From NCBI GenBank assembly GCA_015178975.1, contig WHVD01000023.1:620001-684000 (forward strand): 64,000 bases of DNA. Reading direction: 5' to 3'. This document shows, piece after piece, positions 1 through 12,227 of the stretch; positions within the stretch are counted from its first letter, which is position 1; each line of letters starts with the position of its first letter. The notes under the pieces are model-generated. The model worked only from the letters and a program-made list of their open reading frames with translations, made no database searches and had not been told where the DNA came from. The translations under genes were made by a program, and so were the position numbers. Source of the stretch: Hysterangium stoloniferum. Taxonomy: Eukaryota > Basidiomycota > Agaricomycetes > Hysterangiales > Hysterangiaceae.

Positions 1-1427
1 GGTCTTTAGTGGATTGTCTACTTTATCTTGCCATCTTCACCTGTTCCAATATCTCCTATGCCTTTCAACAACTCTCTCAATATCTTCACTGCTATTCCAT
101 GCCCCACTGGCACACTGCCATTTGTGTTGTTCATTATCTGAAGGGCACTTGAGGACTTGACTTACACCTGGGTGGTGTTATGACTGGAATTCCCACCGGA
201 CTCTGGGCACTAATTATGCACCCGCACCCTATACGCACCAATTGTCAGTTTACCGGAATTCCCATTGGACTCCACATGTCAGACTTGTCCACGCTTCACT
301 TTTGTTACTTCATGTACATATCAGTCACCGGAATACCTGCCGAACTCCATCCTTGTTTATCTCTGACCCCATCCCAAACATCAGTCACTGGACCCTGCTC
401 GGAAAACCCATCATCCCTCTAACTGAGCCTCATTCCCATTATAGTCAAATGACCTGTCACAATTCGGACTCTGCTCCCACTCCATTCCCGTTATGGTTTC
501 ATGACCTGTCACAATTTGGACTCCACTCCATTCCATCCCATTCCTAACACCAAGTTTGGTGTTTACTTATCTCATTTTATGTTTGTTAGTTTCGTTTTCA
601 TTATTACTGGATTTGGTATGTTATTATACAATCCAGTCAGAAAATCAGCTTAGATTTTCCCCAGTAATCTTAGTAAATTTTCTGCTCTAAATTCCTCTTT
701 GAATTACACTGCTCTCACTAGTTGGAGCCCACGGGCTCCGACACATCTATCACTCAACCTCCAACTTATCTATCTCGACTCCCCGACCTCTCAACCCACG
801 AACTCTGCCTGGACTCCCCGGGATTCCTGACCACCTGTTTGAAATTGGACAAGATGATCTCATGAGGGTGCAGCCTATAAGCTGAAGCCAAGTCCTACCA
901 GATTTCCTGTGGATTTCTCTGGAAACCCTCCATGTACACACCCTTAACAGGTGGTACCAATACAATAAACTTACTAGGGAACACCAACTCAGACTGGGCC
1001 AATTGTCTTGACTCTCCTCACAGTTTTAGTGGTTATGCTTTCACACTAGGCTCCAGTGTTTTCTCTTGGACATCAGTATTCAAAGCCACTAAGGAAGGCA
1101 CTTGGCTTTGCATGCTGTTTACAGGCCTCCAGTTCCCTCCCTTGGCCCCTACAACTCTTCTTTGTGACAACAATACCACCATTTCTCTTTCTGAGGACCA
1201 ACTCTTACATTCCCAAGTGAAGCACATTGACATCAAATACAATTTTCTCAGGGTGCATGTGTTAGTGGCAGACTTTACCTTAATCTATGTAGACACCAAG
1301 GATAACCTCACTGATATCTTTACTGGGGCCTTGGACCCCTCAAAATTCTCCTGTCTTTGCCCCTTCCTTTGGCTCATCTCACCCGATTTCCGTGTGAGGA
1401 GTACAAGTTGTCTTCACTAAGGGAGAG
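1..1427 (+). pseudogene. Ty1/copia pol 3' fragment (RT end and RNase H), interrupted
   Basis: Bases 1-175 translate to the end of a copia reverse transcriptase (LLYLAIF, then QQLSQ, then VVHYLKG). Bases 955-1420 continue with the RNase H region: SDWANCLD, CDNN, KHIDIKY and a degraded DNLTDIFT motif. The same region occurs in the longer copia element at 53087-58075, which shares most of these residues. The two pieces are separated by the LTR at 176-949. Removing that LTR and one copy of its 5-bp duplication restores a single reading frame across the join. A purine-rich stretch at 1421-1427 directly before TGTTGAGG is a plausible polypurine tract. The copy is cut by the window edge and is diverged, so it is not functional. 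Confidence 0.85.
176..949 (+). mobile_element. Solo LTR (family L1, about 0.8 kb) with 5-bp target duplication GGTGG
   Basis: The unit begins TGTTATGAC and ends CCCTTAACA. It is flanked by GGTGG at 171-175 and again at 950-954. No internal domain or second LTR adjoins it, so it is a solo LTR left by LTR-LTR recombination. It lies inside a copia RNase H reading frame that rejoins when it is removed. An inverted relative lies at 19923-20741, and a more diverged one probably at about 18000-18632. All three share a segment containing AAGCTGAAGCCAAGTCC. The family type (Gypsy or copia) cannot be decided without an internal domain, and the strand given is only relative to the other copies. Confidence 0.9.
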
Positions 1428-1735
1428 TGTTGAGGATATAATTGAAGACAACAAGCAATCGAGATCAAGCCTAAGTTTAGAACATACAAAGGAGTGGACT
1501 CAATGGCGACTTGTTTTACCTTGATCATATCAGCACATGCCAATTATTTTGGCCCTTTTGTACTGTCTATTGCTCTGGAAGACATATATACCCGTAGCTT
1601 TCAATACTACCCCTCAGTCCGTTATATTGATATCGAGACTGAGGTGGGTTGTTTTAATTAAAACATCACTAATATGTACTTACTGTATACTACTTATACT
1701 TTTAGAGTTACATTTCCAATAGTATTTATTTAACA
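1428..1735 (+). mobile_element. Probable 3' LTR of the copia fragment at 1-1427
   Basis: This stretch starts TGTTGAGGA immediately after a purine-rich tract and ends TTTAACA, matching the TG...CA rule. The sense LTR of the copia element at 53087-58075 also starts TGTTGAGGA. The right boundary is a guess from the terminal dinucleotide, because there is no second LTR in the window to compare with. Confidence 0.45.
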
Positions 1736-2755
1736 TCGTCATCGTGTGCTGGTGGTGGTTTTAATCAGGGGAGAAAAAATTGTTAGATGTTGATGCTACA
1801 TATTGACATATATCGGAAATCCATCCTGTAACGTAAGTCGTTTCCGAATCACCTAATGCGGTCTCGGGCTAATCCCCTATTCTAAGCTACTCCAGATGCT
1901 CCACAAACGTCCAGAAGCATTCTAGACCGGGGGATCTCGTCCGGGAGCCGTATGGATCAAAAACCAATTTACTGATTCACGCCCCATTTTGTCGGCGGGC
2001 ATAAGCTCATTCTCTCATCACTTTTTCTTGTAGGCGCTTAGACACTTCAACGAAATCCTACCCTTCTCATTGGTGGCGCCGTCCTCCATGAACAATCCGT
2101 CATCCTCTCATACCACGGACAACACCAAGGAGGCCACTGTTGACAGATCCTGAGCAAATGATCGAGATTCTCGGACTTACAGTGATCCGTCATATCCACA
2201 AGTGAATCCGCTCTATCCGTAGTCAGGTAATGTGCAACGTCGTAATTGTTAATAATTTAAATTAATTGATAATGTTGTTCCTAAGAACCAATAGCCCAAC
2301 TGTAGCCAGTAGCGCCGCTTGCTTCGGGGCCCTCTCTCCAGGATTTGGCCAAATCAAACTACTTCATGACTGGTGTTCACTAGGCAATAGAGGAAAAGCC
2401 ATAGCACCAAATAAGTTCAAAGAATTGATATTCGAACTTCCGTTACCCTGCCCCCACCGTACCTGCTTGATCCGTTTAACATTGCAACATTCCTTGGATC
2501 GGGGAATGGGTCCATAAAATCGCAGCCCTAAAGTGTAATGTAATTAGTTACTTGGCACTCTGCAAGAGCTAGAGCTGTATGACTATACTGACTGTCACAT
2601 CAGGTCTTTACATCCATTACTGCTCCATTTGCGTACGGTTCTTGTCCGAGTCGTTGTTAACGAACCCGACTCGAAATTTCGAATGACTTCATACGCGAAT
2701 GAGTGTGAACATCTAACAACTGATTGCTTGCCACCCACATGATACATTATGGCTA
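1736..2755. other. No gene recognised
   Basis: Short reading frames only. I saw no recognisable protein motif, RNA gene or clear repeat here. Part may be the 3' flank of the kinase gene that ends at 2756. Confidence 0.5.
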
Positions 2756-4233
2756 TCAAACCCTGTTTAGCCAAAGGTCATCCAGTAGGTCTTTCGCACT
2801 ACTCCTTTCTTCAGGCTTCCACTTCAACATCTTTCTGATAAAATCCAAGAACAACTTCTTTTCTTCCCCTTCAAGCCGTTTTTCTGCCTCTTCCAAATTT
2901 TGCTTGCGAACCTCTGCAGCTCCCCGCCAGTTTCCTGTTCCCAGATGCATCAATAAGACTCTTGTGGATGCGAACAAGAATCGATGGCGCACCATTCTCA
3001 TCGAACCAATTTTGTACGCGGTCCCCTTTTGTCCGCTCAAGAAATTCCTTTGGAGGTGGCCCGAGCAAGGCAATCATGTGCGCTAGATGGTAGATGTTGT
3101 CCTGCTTATCCTCTGGTCCTCCGGTGGTGCGGAACAAGTTTCTGTTCCCAAGCAGGTCCCATATCTGCAAGACATCATTGTTGACCGTTGCCTTGTACAC
3201 TGATACGTACCATCACTCCAACACTCCATATATCCACCTTTTCATCCCAAGGGATGTTGAAAATCACCTCTGGCGCCCGATACTGAAACGGCTGGATATC
3301 GGCCATGTTGTCATAGTCCCTAAACCGTGCCTCGCTAAAGTCACAAAGCACCGGCCGGCCGTAACTATAAATGGGGGGGACGAGTGGCCTCGATGTATAG
3401 ATTCTTCGATCTCCATCGATTTTGCGCGCGCTGGGAGAGGTTAGCTCGTTCTTTTCGAAATTATTCAAATCGTGTTGGGCTGTTTGCTCGTTCATCCCTA
3501 GTAGTATATTGCTCTCCTGGATATCTGTGGGCATGTTTAGATAGGAACCGCAATCGAAAGCATTGATGAATAGAAGGCATAGGTCCGTTCTTGTATTCTT
3601 CTGGACTCACCAGTGTGTATCACATTGGCTTCAGTATGGAGGAAGTCGAGGCTGAGTAAGAGATGCTTGAGTACCAGTTTTACGAAGCTGACGGGTAATG
3701 CCCGCTCAGGAAACATCCTCCTGAATGCCTTGATGGAGATGGCGAGGGGCGGGTGCACGAGACATTGAAATACACCGTTCTTGCTGTCGACCGAAAAATC
3801 GTCAAGCATCTGCCGAACAAGCAATGAGCCAGAATGGCGAGTCTTGATTTTCCTGAGTGTTTTCAAAACCCTGAGCTCGCCCTCGAGCGCTTCGGGCGTG
3901 CCAATCTTCAGCGTAAGGTGTTTGTTGTCACTAGGGGCGTAAGTGAGTTGTGCGAGACTTGTAAATGTAATTGTGGATAGTGACGCACTGTAGATCCCGA
4001 CATAGCCAAGTAGTAGCATACGCGCCATACCCCAACTTTCCCACAACCTGATATTGTGATTTGAATATTTCCCCTATGGCAACCGGGTAAAACTCTTCAG
4101 GTTTGTACCACTGCCACTGTTCCTCCTCAACCAAATGTGAACTTGTAATAACCTCAAAGCCAGTCGTGGGGAACTGCCGCGGCGTTAATGGATTTCGGAC
4201 GAGGCGACGTGCTATACGCAAGAAGACTGACAT
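2756..4233 (-). CDS. SRPK-like Ser/Thr protein kinase, five exons, about 409 aa
   Basis: Model: complement(2756..2934, 2993..3164, 3211..3524, 3611..3930, 3989..4233). The parts total 1230 nt, a multiple of three, and every intron is GT-AG (46-86 bp). The product carries a fungal SRPK-type N-terminus (EEEQWQWYKPEEFYPV), a glycine loop (GKLGYGAYATTW), the LTLKI lysine, a catalytic loop reading HTDIQESNIL, CDFSEA in place of classical DFG, RAPEV and a C-lobe ending near WKPEERSSAKDLL. SRPKs phosphorylate SR-type splicing factors, and small paralogues like this are numerous in mushrooms. HTD replaces HRD, as is common in these paralogues, so activity is likely but unproven. The start chosen is the Met before SVFLRIARRL; an in-frame Met at 4326 would add 31 residues. 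Confidence 0.9.
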
Positions 4234-4326
4234 TGCCGTACACCTGGCGAGGTAGCTGGAAGCCGGCGGAGTTCCACTTCTGAGTACCATTCGATTCCCG
4301 TGTCTAAATATAACCTGAAGTTGCAT

Positions 4327-5416
4327 GAACCCGCAATAATCATGGATAATTAATTAATTATAAGTGACGTATTATTTAGAAACGGAATCACTAATTTATG
4401 TGTGGAAACCGCAAAAATAAGAGGAAATGATACATATACAAAATGTAAGTTTATGGTTTCTAAAGCCATAATAAATGGATTGATTCTATTTTTCACAATG
4501 GTAGATGTAAAATCAGTAGACAATTGACATTTTTTTGACTGATCGAGTGATGGGTTTAGTGCACAATAATAACAGTATCCTGTTTGGCTTTATTGTGGAC
4601 ATGCTCTGTATGTGTAGCACTTATTTTCCTGCTATTAGAATCTAATATACTACCATCTCAGACATCCATGCAATCTTTGGTATGCCAACAAGGCAATAGT
4701 GTCCACGAATATTATGATGTAGGGGCCCAAAGTAATTTCCTGGCAGGACCGACAGTGTCATATCTGGTAATAATGAGCTGGCCATTAAATCTTTCAACTG
4801 TTTGGCATGTGTCGAAACAGACACTTATACTTTCAAGAAGATATTTGGAGGAAGCTCGGTGACAATATATGGGGGGTATCAACCCCTGGTATCGTACATG
4901 CAAATGTTATGATGGCTTATACTACTACACGGACTTGGGGGATATAAGATAAGTCCGTTGAATATTCCCTGAAGACAAGTGCTTCTGGACAAGTCTGGCC
5001 ATAATTCACGGATTCAGTCAATTAGACGCAGCGATTAAGAAATATATCATGAATTTCATTTTAAGATTTTGCGCGATGAAGAAGCCTTGTCTCAACCTCT
5101 TGCAAGGCGAGACTGCACAAGAAGGCAATACGCTATCTTCAAGACTATATTATTAATAACCTGACCATTTGTCAAGACGTTTTCCGCCTATACAAGCAAC
5201 TTCTCTCAGCATACCGTCATGTTTTCTGGTAATGATGCATATAATAAACAGGCTAATTCCGACATTCTAGAATTCTTCTCCCTCTTTGGACGTAACGTTA
5301 ATCTGTCATCGCTCCCTTTTAGCTGTCGAATTGTTATTTACGAGACGAGCCTTTCAAACCCTGCCAGGCACACTGATCCACAACCATGAGGGTCTCATGT
5401 TGGATGCCTTCCGGAC
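4327..5416. other. Intergenic, no gene recognised
   Basis: AT-rich DNA between the kinase and the NTPase genes. A minus-strand frame around 4642-4903 has a protein-like composition, but I do not recognise it and see no supporting splice pattern. Confidence 0.45.
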
Positions 5417-7335
5417 CTAATCTATGTGAGATGGGGAAAGGAGAGATCGAGGAAACTTACTCTCTCGAAGTATTTCCCAATCGAAGCCCCGCAACTTGGG
5501 TTCGATATGAAGTTTGTCCTCTTTCACGATGAAGGATTCACTGGAAAGACTGTCACCGGGGGGACATAAGGCATATTTTTGGATGTATTGATTTAGTAAT
5601 CTATGCGGGGATTCCAGCCCATTGGCCAAGAGTAATTCTACAAAAGGTATAAGGAACCGATATCTTCACCGATCAGGCTCAGCTGGTTACAAAAGACATA
5701 AGACTCACCGACCCAGAAAATATTCCCTGATTCGCTCTTGAAGATACTTGCCCGACTCGGATTCCAGAAAAGAAGGAGGCATGTACTGTCGAAAGGTCGC
5801 GTCCAATTTCAGCGGGTCGTTGGACATCCCGAGGTCTACGAACGTCTCGAATCGCGAAGAAGGTTTTCCCACACTGGAACTTAATAAGGTGTCTTCCACT
5901 TCCCCTAGGGACAACCCTGTCCCTGACACGATAACCTTGACCGACAAACGCAAAAAGACCTCAACTATTTCCTGGAGAACAGATCGGAATATCTTGGGGC
6001 TACTGGATGATATAAAAGGATAGCGATATAGTTGCGCGACGTGCTGTGCCTCGTCCAGTGCCATTATGAATTCTGACGTCGGAAAATGCCTTGAATGAAT
6101 GGTGCAAAGGCCAGAAATCAATTCCCTCAGAACGCCACCCGAGGCAAGATCTAGGCAGTTCTTCATCTGAACAAATGGATGCAGTGTTTGGGGCCCAGGC
6201 AGACGACTTGATAGCTGGAACAGCAACCACATGCGCCGGTGCTCTGGTCGTAAGCTCCCATCACGGTCTATAACGAGCCGGAGAAACGATTCGAACACCA
6301 CTACTCGTGAAGCCAAAACCTTCTGGATCTCTCTTCTGGAAATCTGAATGTTGGAGTTACTTATCTTGTACCGTACTTGTACTTCAAAGGGGTTAAGGTC
6401 ATTCACCCAGTCTTCGTAGCATCCAATATCATCTAGGGCCTCTTCTAAATCTTTGACACCAACACCATTGCTATCCTGAACAGAGACGAAGTAAAATCCC
6501 CAGTACTTTGTGAGGCCTTCCAATATACGGCGGGTTTTGCCAGATCCGGAGGTATTGCAAATGAAACTACAAGTCCATAATGAGAATCACTCAAAAAGAA
6601 ATAAGTATAGCCCAGTACATGTGTTTGCTATTCCCAAATATCTTCTCAGTAACATCGTCATCGCAAGAATGGAGATTGTGATACAGAAGACTTGGGGATT
6701 CGTTCGGATACGCTGGGATTTGAAGCTCTCGGAGAAACTCAAGAATGCTCGGGTCTTTGATGAAGGGCGGAGGATTCCATTTAGGTATTTCAGGATTTTT
6801 CAGGAAATTTTCGATTTGGGGAAGAATAGACTTCATCACCTCGTCGATCTTAGGCTGCAGTGCGCCAATCCCGAGCACCGGTTGGAGCATCTCTAATAGC
6901 AGTGTGAGGGCGATGAGGACAAATGGCGCGAGAGTAATACACTAGAAACTTACCAAGGCTCCGAATCTCTGAAAACGATTCTTTTTGAAAACATTCGCCC
7001 AATAAGTCCAAGAGCTCATCGTTCTCTTCAATACATTTTTGAGCATATTTAACATTTTTTAGGTCGGGCAGGAGAGGTGGTTTAGCCGTTTCAGCAATTT
7101 GAGACAGAAGAGTGACAGCGGAATACACATCGAACTCTTGCAGGCCCGACTGGACAGCCCTGCGGAGTATGGCGATAACAGTATTCTTTAATACCTCACG
7201 ATCTTGCCTCCGCTCGTCCTCAAGAGATGTGCCTCTGCTGGTGATATGAAGAAGTTTATTCGTTGACGATTCCTTAGAAAACTGTGAGGTTGAAGACCGC
7301 TGGGTATGAGGAGGGAGCTGCAATGGATGGGACAT
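5417..7335 (-). CDS. P-loop NTPase, Crinkler (CRN)-type fungal family, four exons, about 586 aa
   Basis: Model: complement(5417..5663, 5709..6566, 6619..6892, 6954..7335). The parts total 1761 nt in one frame, with GT-AG introns of 45, 52 and 61 bp. The first two exons give a Ser-rich, then helical, N-terminus. The second intron joins to a Walker A motif (CNTSGSGKTRRILEGL), followed by WGFYFVSVQDSNG, a Walker B-like ALDEAQ near the middle, and a C-terminal segment with ANGLESPHRLLNQY. This layout resembles the P-loop NTPase module of Crinkler-type proteins, which are abundant in Agaricomycetes and thought to act in conflict or effector-like roles. No nuclease domain is visible after the NTPase, so this may be a short or 3'-truncated member. 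An extra GTAAGT just before the stop leaves the exact C-terminus uncertain. Confidence 0.75.
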
Positions 7336-7604
7336 CGTAGTGGCGAAAAAATCACTGACCGGTCACGTGATAACACCCCAAAGTTCATCCACTTTCTCAT
7401 CGGATCCGTCTCCCTCATCCGGAAGAAAACGAAGAAACGCTCTTTATCATGGTATGCTGCATATGACATCGACGAGGCTAAATATCATAGCACATAATGG
7501 TAGCCTTGTCACACAGCAGGGTTAATACCGGGTTTGATGGATTTAACGCCGTGAAGGATCCGCATATATCCGTTAGGATCTCTGTTATTTTCCACCGTTT
7601 TAAA

Positions 7605-8035
7605 TGTTAGTAATCAAGTCTTCGCATAAACCGAAATCGGAATCAAATCTACAATGACGAATGTATGCGCATATATGCGCATATATTGAGGTGCCGTCAA
7701 GGGGGAAATAACTCCTAATCATGAATTTCTCCTTAATGATGCAATCGACTAGAAACTTCGAGTATCTAAATTTCCCCTATTTACTCTCCTAATATCTCTC
7801 CTAAAACAATTAGAAATTAGATAAAAAGTCGCAATATTTCGCCATATACCTCAGTGGAGTTTACTCACTCACTCACTGAGGTATATGCACAATCATTCAT
7901 TATTATTCTATTACTCATTAAAATGTCTTGTAGCTTCGCAAACAGGTACTATAATACATAGTGGAGTTTACTCACTCACTCACTGAGCTTCGCAAACAGA
8001 CTCTACCCTTTCGAAATCTTGTCTACTACTTAACA
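7605..8035 (+). mobile_element. Solo LTR (431 bp) of the copia family at 41768-46891, duplication TTAAA
   Basis: The unit begins TGTTAGTAATC and ends TACTTAAC-A, with TTAAA at 7600-7604 and 8036-8040. It is the reverse complement of the LTR at 41768-42198, with the same length and only scattered differences. That includes the two copies of the GTGAGTGAGTGAG-containing palindrome-edged motif. It adjoins the truncated end of the P450 relic, so the insertion probably came after or together with loss of that gene. Confidence 0.93.
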
Positions 8036-8040
8036 TTAAA

Positions 8041-8958
8041 TACGCCATGAAATCTGACATGGTAAAATGTTTTTGGTTAATAAATGATGGGGTCAACAAC
8101 TCATACCCTAGATCTCCCATGAAATCGAAGCTGCAAGTACGTGAGTGACAGACACGCCCACAGGGAAGGTCATATATGAGAAATACGACATGTATGCAAC
8201 GAAATCGATCCCGTTTTTCCTTCTTTGCCGATCAGCGGTAATAATTGTGAGACCCATCTAGCAAGTTGTTCCATATACCCATCGAGCGCCTTACTGCCCA
8301 TAGCTCTATCCCACAATTTACGGCGTTCGGAATGCATGGACATGTTAAAGCCCCTGGAGTCTGGGCTCGGAATCTCACTTGGGATATAACCTAATAATCC
8401 CTGTCAGTTCCCCCGTGAGCCGTGAATAACAAAAGTACGCTAGACCGACGATCTTTCTTTCGGAACTTTCTCATTCCAAGAACAGTAGGAATTGCGGATG
8501 GTCCGAACACGATGAGACGATTCGGACCAGTATGGATTGTGTTCCGCACCGCTTGCGTGAATACATCGAATAGACGTGTTGCTTGCCGCTCTATGAGAGA
8601 TAGGCTAAACCACAGTCTCGTTATTTTACAAAGAAGAAGGCCAGGATATTGAGCGAGGGGATGGAAGGGAGAGATTAGATAAGGGATAACCGAAGTAACG
8701 AGACTTGTGATAAAAACACCGTACGAAACCACCACGGCTTTTAAGAGACTACTATACGTATTTTGGAACAGCAATCCCAAATAAATTGAAAGGAGAAAGA
8801 GCGGATATATCATTAGTTGCGAGGACAGTTGCTCTCTCCTATTAAATCAAAATTGGCTATCTGTTGAATAAATGTCACAACGTTAACTTCCCGGAAAGTC
8901 ACTTAGTAATACCCACCAGGCCACTCAAGACGATGCCAACAGTTGCCTCACTTGCCAT
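8041..8958 (-). pseudogene. Cytochrome P450 N-terminal relic
   Basis: The minus strand encodes a hydrophobic membrane-anchor region followed by SPFHPLAQYPGLLLCK, then TGPNRLIVFGPSAIPTVLG. After a likely intron starting near 8425 it continues with SERRKLWDRAMGSKALDGY and, near 8100, a piece reading FDFMGDLGYELL in a shifted frame. These are the landmarks of the N-terminal third of fungal microsomal P450s. A possible first exon starts at 8958. The frame is broken in the 3' part. I find no I-helix, ExxR or heme-binding Cys motif, since the sequence stops at the solo LTR at 7605-8035. It is therefore a truncated, nonfunctional copy. Confidence 0.7.
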
Positions 8959-9349
8959 AGTAGGGGACTGGGGCATCCTAAAACCTTGTAACCAATTGAA
9001 GAGAACCATTAATTCAGGACGGTAGCGAGAATGAGGTCACATCGGGAATTCGACATCTCAAAACGCGATTCAGGCTCCGAACCACTGACGACTGCCATAG
9101 CTTTTCAAATTTATTGTCAGAAGATATTAAAATCTTTTCCATTAAATATAAGACAAATTTACCTATAAGAATCTTAAGGAGAGACACGGAGAAAGGACGG
9201 GATTCCATGATGGCCTCAAAATTATCGTGGTGGGAACCAGAATATCACGCTGCACAGAATGCCCATGTGACAAGTAAAGTTTCTGGGGCATTCTGAATGC
9301 CGGAGTTTGTAGTGTGTACCTGTATACACTGCAGGTGAGGACCAAACAC
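8959..9349. other. No gene recognised
   Basis: Between the P450 relic and the LTR element at 9350. I saw only short reading frames. Confidence 0.4.
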
Positions 9350-9537
9350 TGTTAGAATTCAAGACCCATATTATTGGGGAGTCAAGGATAAGTATAATCG
9401 ACTAGGTAACATAGTAACAAACTCATAGTATTTATACAAGGTGACGTGGCCCTACATCCCTGTGTGTCCACAAGTTCCAGAGACCACCCCTTTGTCATTC
9501 TAAAAATAGACACTGTTGTCCATGATGCTTTCCAACA
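9350..9537 (-). repeat. 3' LTR of the LARD-like element
   Basis: This 188-bp copy matches 12228-12415 with no difference seen. It lies next to the polypurine tract, so it is the 3' LTR in the minus-sense element. Confidence 0.93.
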
Positions 9538-9732
9538 CTCCTCCTCAGCATGGACAACAGTTAAGGTAAGCTCCTCCTCACGCATAGGAGTCTTCCTTTG
9601 GACGAGTCTCCGGAATAAATTTGGGATCAACTTTTTATCCACCTTGTCGGGTCCCTACAGTCGTCAGCCAGACAAACTTGCGGAGTCGAATAAGGTAGGA
9701 CTAAAATTCTCCTCCTCGAATCGCATAGCTTT

Positions 9733-9905
9733 GGTGCGCCGACGGAGGTACAAAATTTGAAGTGAATTTTAGGTCGTATAACGTAGGTCCAAAATAAAGC
9801 TTGGTGCGCCGACGAGAGTACAAAATTTGAAGTGAATTTTGGGTCGTATAACGTAGGTCCAAAATACAGCTTTCTGGGTCGTATAATGTAGGTCCAAAAT
9901 TCTCC
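9733..9905. repeat. Tandem repeat of about 70 bp, two full and one partial unit
   Basis: Units start GGTGCGCCGACG and contain GTCGTATAACGTAGGTCC. The second unit begins near 9802, and a partial third near 9871 carries GTCGTATAATGTAGGTCC. They lie inside the LARD-like element. Confidence 0.8.
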
Positions 9906-10167
9906 TCCTCGGCCCATGTATGTCTTGTATAAGGACCAATGCATTGCTAGACAAGTCATAAAAAATAGTAGATTATTCAGGGTATTCCAGAGTCGGATTT
10001 GGCCTAAAAGAAATCCATAAGGCAAGATGTCGAAGCTTCCTGCCGCCCTATAAATGTGCCGTTAAGCTGGCATAGATTGTTGTTTCCTAATTATGCATAT
10101 GCCTGTCAAAAATAGAAGGATCGAATGTCGAGGAAATGAAATATGAGTTTTATACTCAATAAATTGT

Positions 10168-10430
10168 GCCATAAATTTTGTCGCCGAAATGGCCACACAA
10201 AGGTGGGTGCGGTGGACTTGGAACAAGCGGTTCCATAAAAAATTGAGCTATATTGCCATAAGTTTCGTCACCGGCCAGACAGAGGTGGTCGCAATTAACT
10301 TGGAACAGGCGGTTCCGAAGAATTCAAGTTTAAGCTCTATAAATCTTGCCATAAATTTTGTCCCAGAAATTACCTAGTTCCTATTGAGGAGTGGTTGCGG
10401 TAGACTTTGGAACAGGCGGTTCCAAAAAAA
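10168..10430. repeat. Imperfect repeat of about 90 bp, three units
   Basis: Each unit contains GCCATAAATTTTGTC or a close variant and ends in GGAACAGGCGGTTCC or GGAACAAGCGGTTCC. Units start near 10170, 10256 and 10349, inside the LARD-like element. Confidence 0.75.
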
Positions 10431-10458
10431 TATAGCTGACAGAAAAATGACGGTGAAA

Positions 10459-10664
10459 ATTGTGCTCAGGGGTGATATAAGATGATGGTGCGTATTAGCA
10501 CACTAAAAATTCGCACAGAGGCGATAATGAAGCGACGTTTATTCGTCGTAATGTTTGTAAAATTGTGCTCAGAGGCGATGTAAGATGATGGTGTGTATTG
10601 GCACACTAAAAATTCGCACAGAGGCGATAATAAAACGACGTTTATGCATCGTAATGTTGTGGGC
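10459..10664. repeat. Tandem duplication of about 103 bp
   Basis: Two adjacent units begin ATTGTGCTCAG and share AAAATTCGCACAGAGGCGAT and a CGACGTTTAT segment. They are inside the LARD-like element. Confidence 0.8.
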
Positions 10665-12227
10665 AGTGTTTGAAATGGACGCTGTCGTGATAGCAGACGT
10701 CCTTGCATCGCCAATTGGATAGGCCAGATAAGGTGACAAAGTTGAGCACGTTGAGCGCAGACGCTGTCAAAACATGTGGTGACAATGAGACAATGAAGCG
10801 GACACGACTACGTGCCAGGCTAAGAATAGTAAGTCCATGAACGGCTCAGGCTCCATGGTATGCTGAATAGTTGATTGCTGAGCGTCGTAACCTAAACAAA
10901 GGGGCACCGCTTCTTTCCGTGGTGCGGTGTTTTCTTCTCAACACTCCTCCTCACCACGCTACTCTTCCTGTTGTGTAGTTCACCACCACAGCCATGCAAA
11001 GGGACGGATAAGATAAGTGTCGTGGCCATTATATGATAGGAACCAATGCGATGGAGACTGAGTGGAGTAGATGACACAAAAGGATGGTGGTGTAAGGTAG
11101 CACCAAATAATTTCGCTCAGAGGTGACAGTGAAATGATGAGTTGATGTGGGCGGAATTTGGAATCAATCGACGGAAATTGGTGGCAGGCACGATTAGGAA
11201 CAGTGTCGAGAATGCTGAGCCGATAAGGATGGCCGACGCGACTAGTTGATGTGGGCGGAATTTGGAGTCAACGTCGACGAAAATTGGTGGACAGACGTGA
11301 TTGGATAGTCTAGTCCAGATAAGGTGACAAAATTGAGGATGTCGAGCGCAGACAAGACAATGAAGTGGACCCAATTACGTGCGGGTCAAGAGTTGAAAGG
11401 GATCTCGAAGGGCAGTGGATGTGGCAGATACGATGAGATGTGATTAGGTGTGGAAAGTCGTTGTGATCGCGCGAAGTCAAAAGGGAAGGTGTTTTAAGTG
11501 GTGTCAGATTCGGCCTCACTAAACACAGGGGCGCCGCTTCTTTCCATGGTGCGGTGTTTTCTTCAACACTCCTCCTCACCGCTCTGCTCCTCCTGCCATG
11601 TAGTTTACTACCGGAGACCTAAAAAAAAATACAACCGAATCAATTGGTTGACGCGAGACAGGATATGATCGGTTCGTCGTGAAGGAAAGCTCCTAGCTGT
11701 CTGTCGAATTGATGGTGACGAGTTACGTTATATAAGTTGTCGATTGTAGAACAGGGTGTAAAGTCTTGTGGATGAAATATATCCTAGTTTGTGTAATTAA
11801 TTCAAAGATGTTGCCATATTGGTTGTTCAGTCCTTGAGTAGAGTCATCGTGCATGAGATATCCTCAAAGTAGTCGAGTAATTGTAGCGACGCTCGAGAGG
11901 TATGGATTGGGCAAGACTGCTGTCTCAAAAAAAACTGGTGGGGTACAAGGAGATGACGTTGGAAGAGGATAATGTAGTTGCGTTTAATATTCAAATAGAA
12001 TTATGGTAGATGTGATGGATGTGATGGACGTGTGTTCGAATGATAATAGTCGTGGTGGGCGGGAATGGGTGATCAACACCATGTGTAAGAACTTTGACGA
12101 ATATGCAGCCTGTGCAGAAAGTTGTTTCGACTAGTATGGGAATGTATGATAAGGTCTTGTGGCTTGAAAACACGATTGGACAGTGTTTTGTGACTTGGTT
12201 ATACGGCACGAGCCGGGGCCCATAACC

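Noticed and set aside
2724-3566. Plus-strand frames across the kinase gene
   Set aside because: They are shadows of the minus-strand SRPK exons, which have a complete spliced model with catalytic motifs.
7860-8000. A CRISPR-like array (repeated motif with spacer)
   Set aside because: Only two motif copies occur, inside a eukaryotic LTR, with an LTR-conserved spacer.
9627-10025. A 132-codon minus-strand protein in the LARD-like element
   Set aside because: It translates the 70-bp tandem repeats and has no recognisable domain or supporting homologue in the window.
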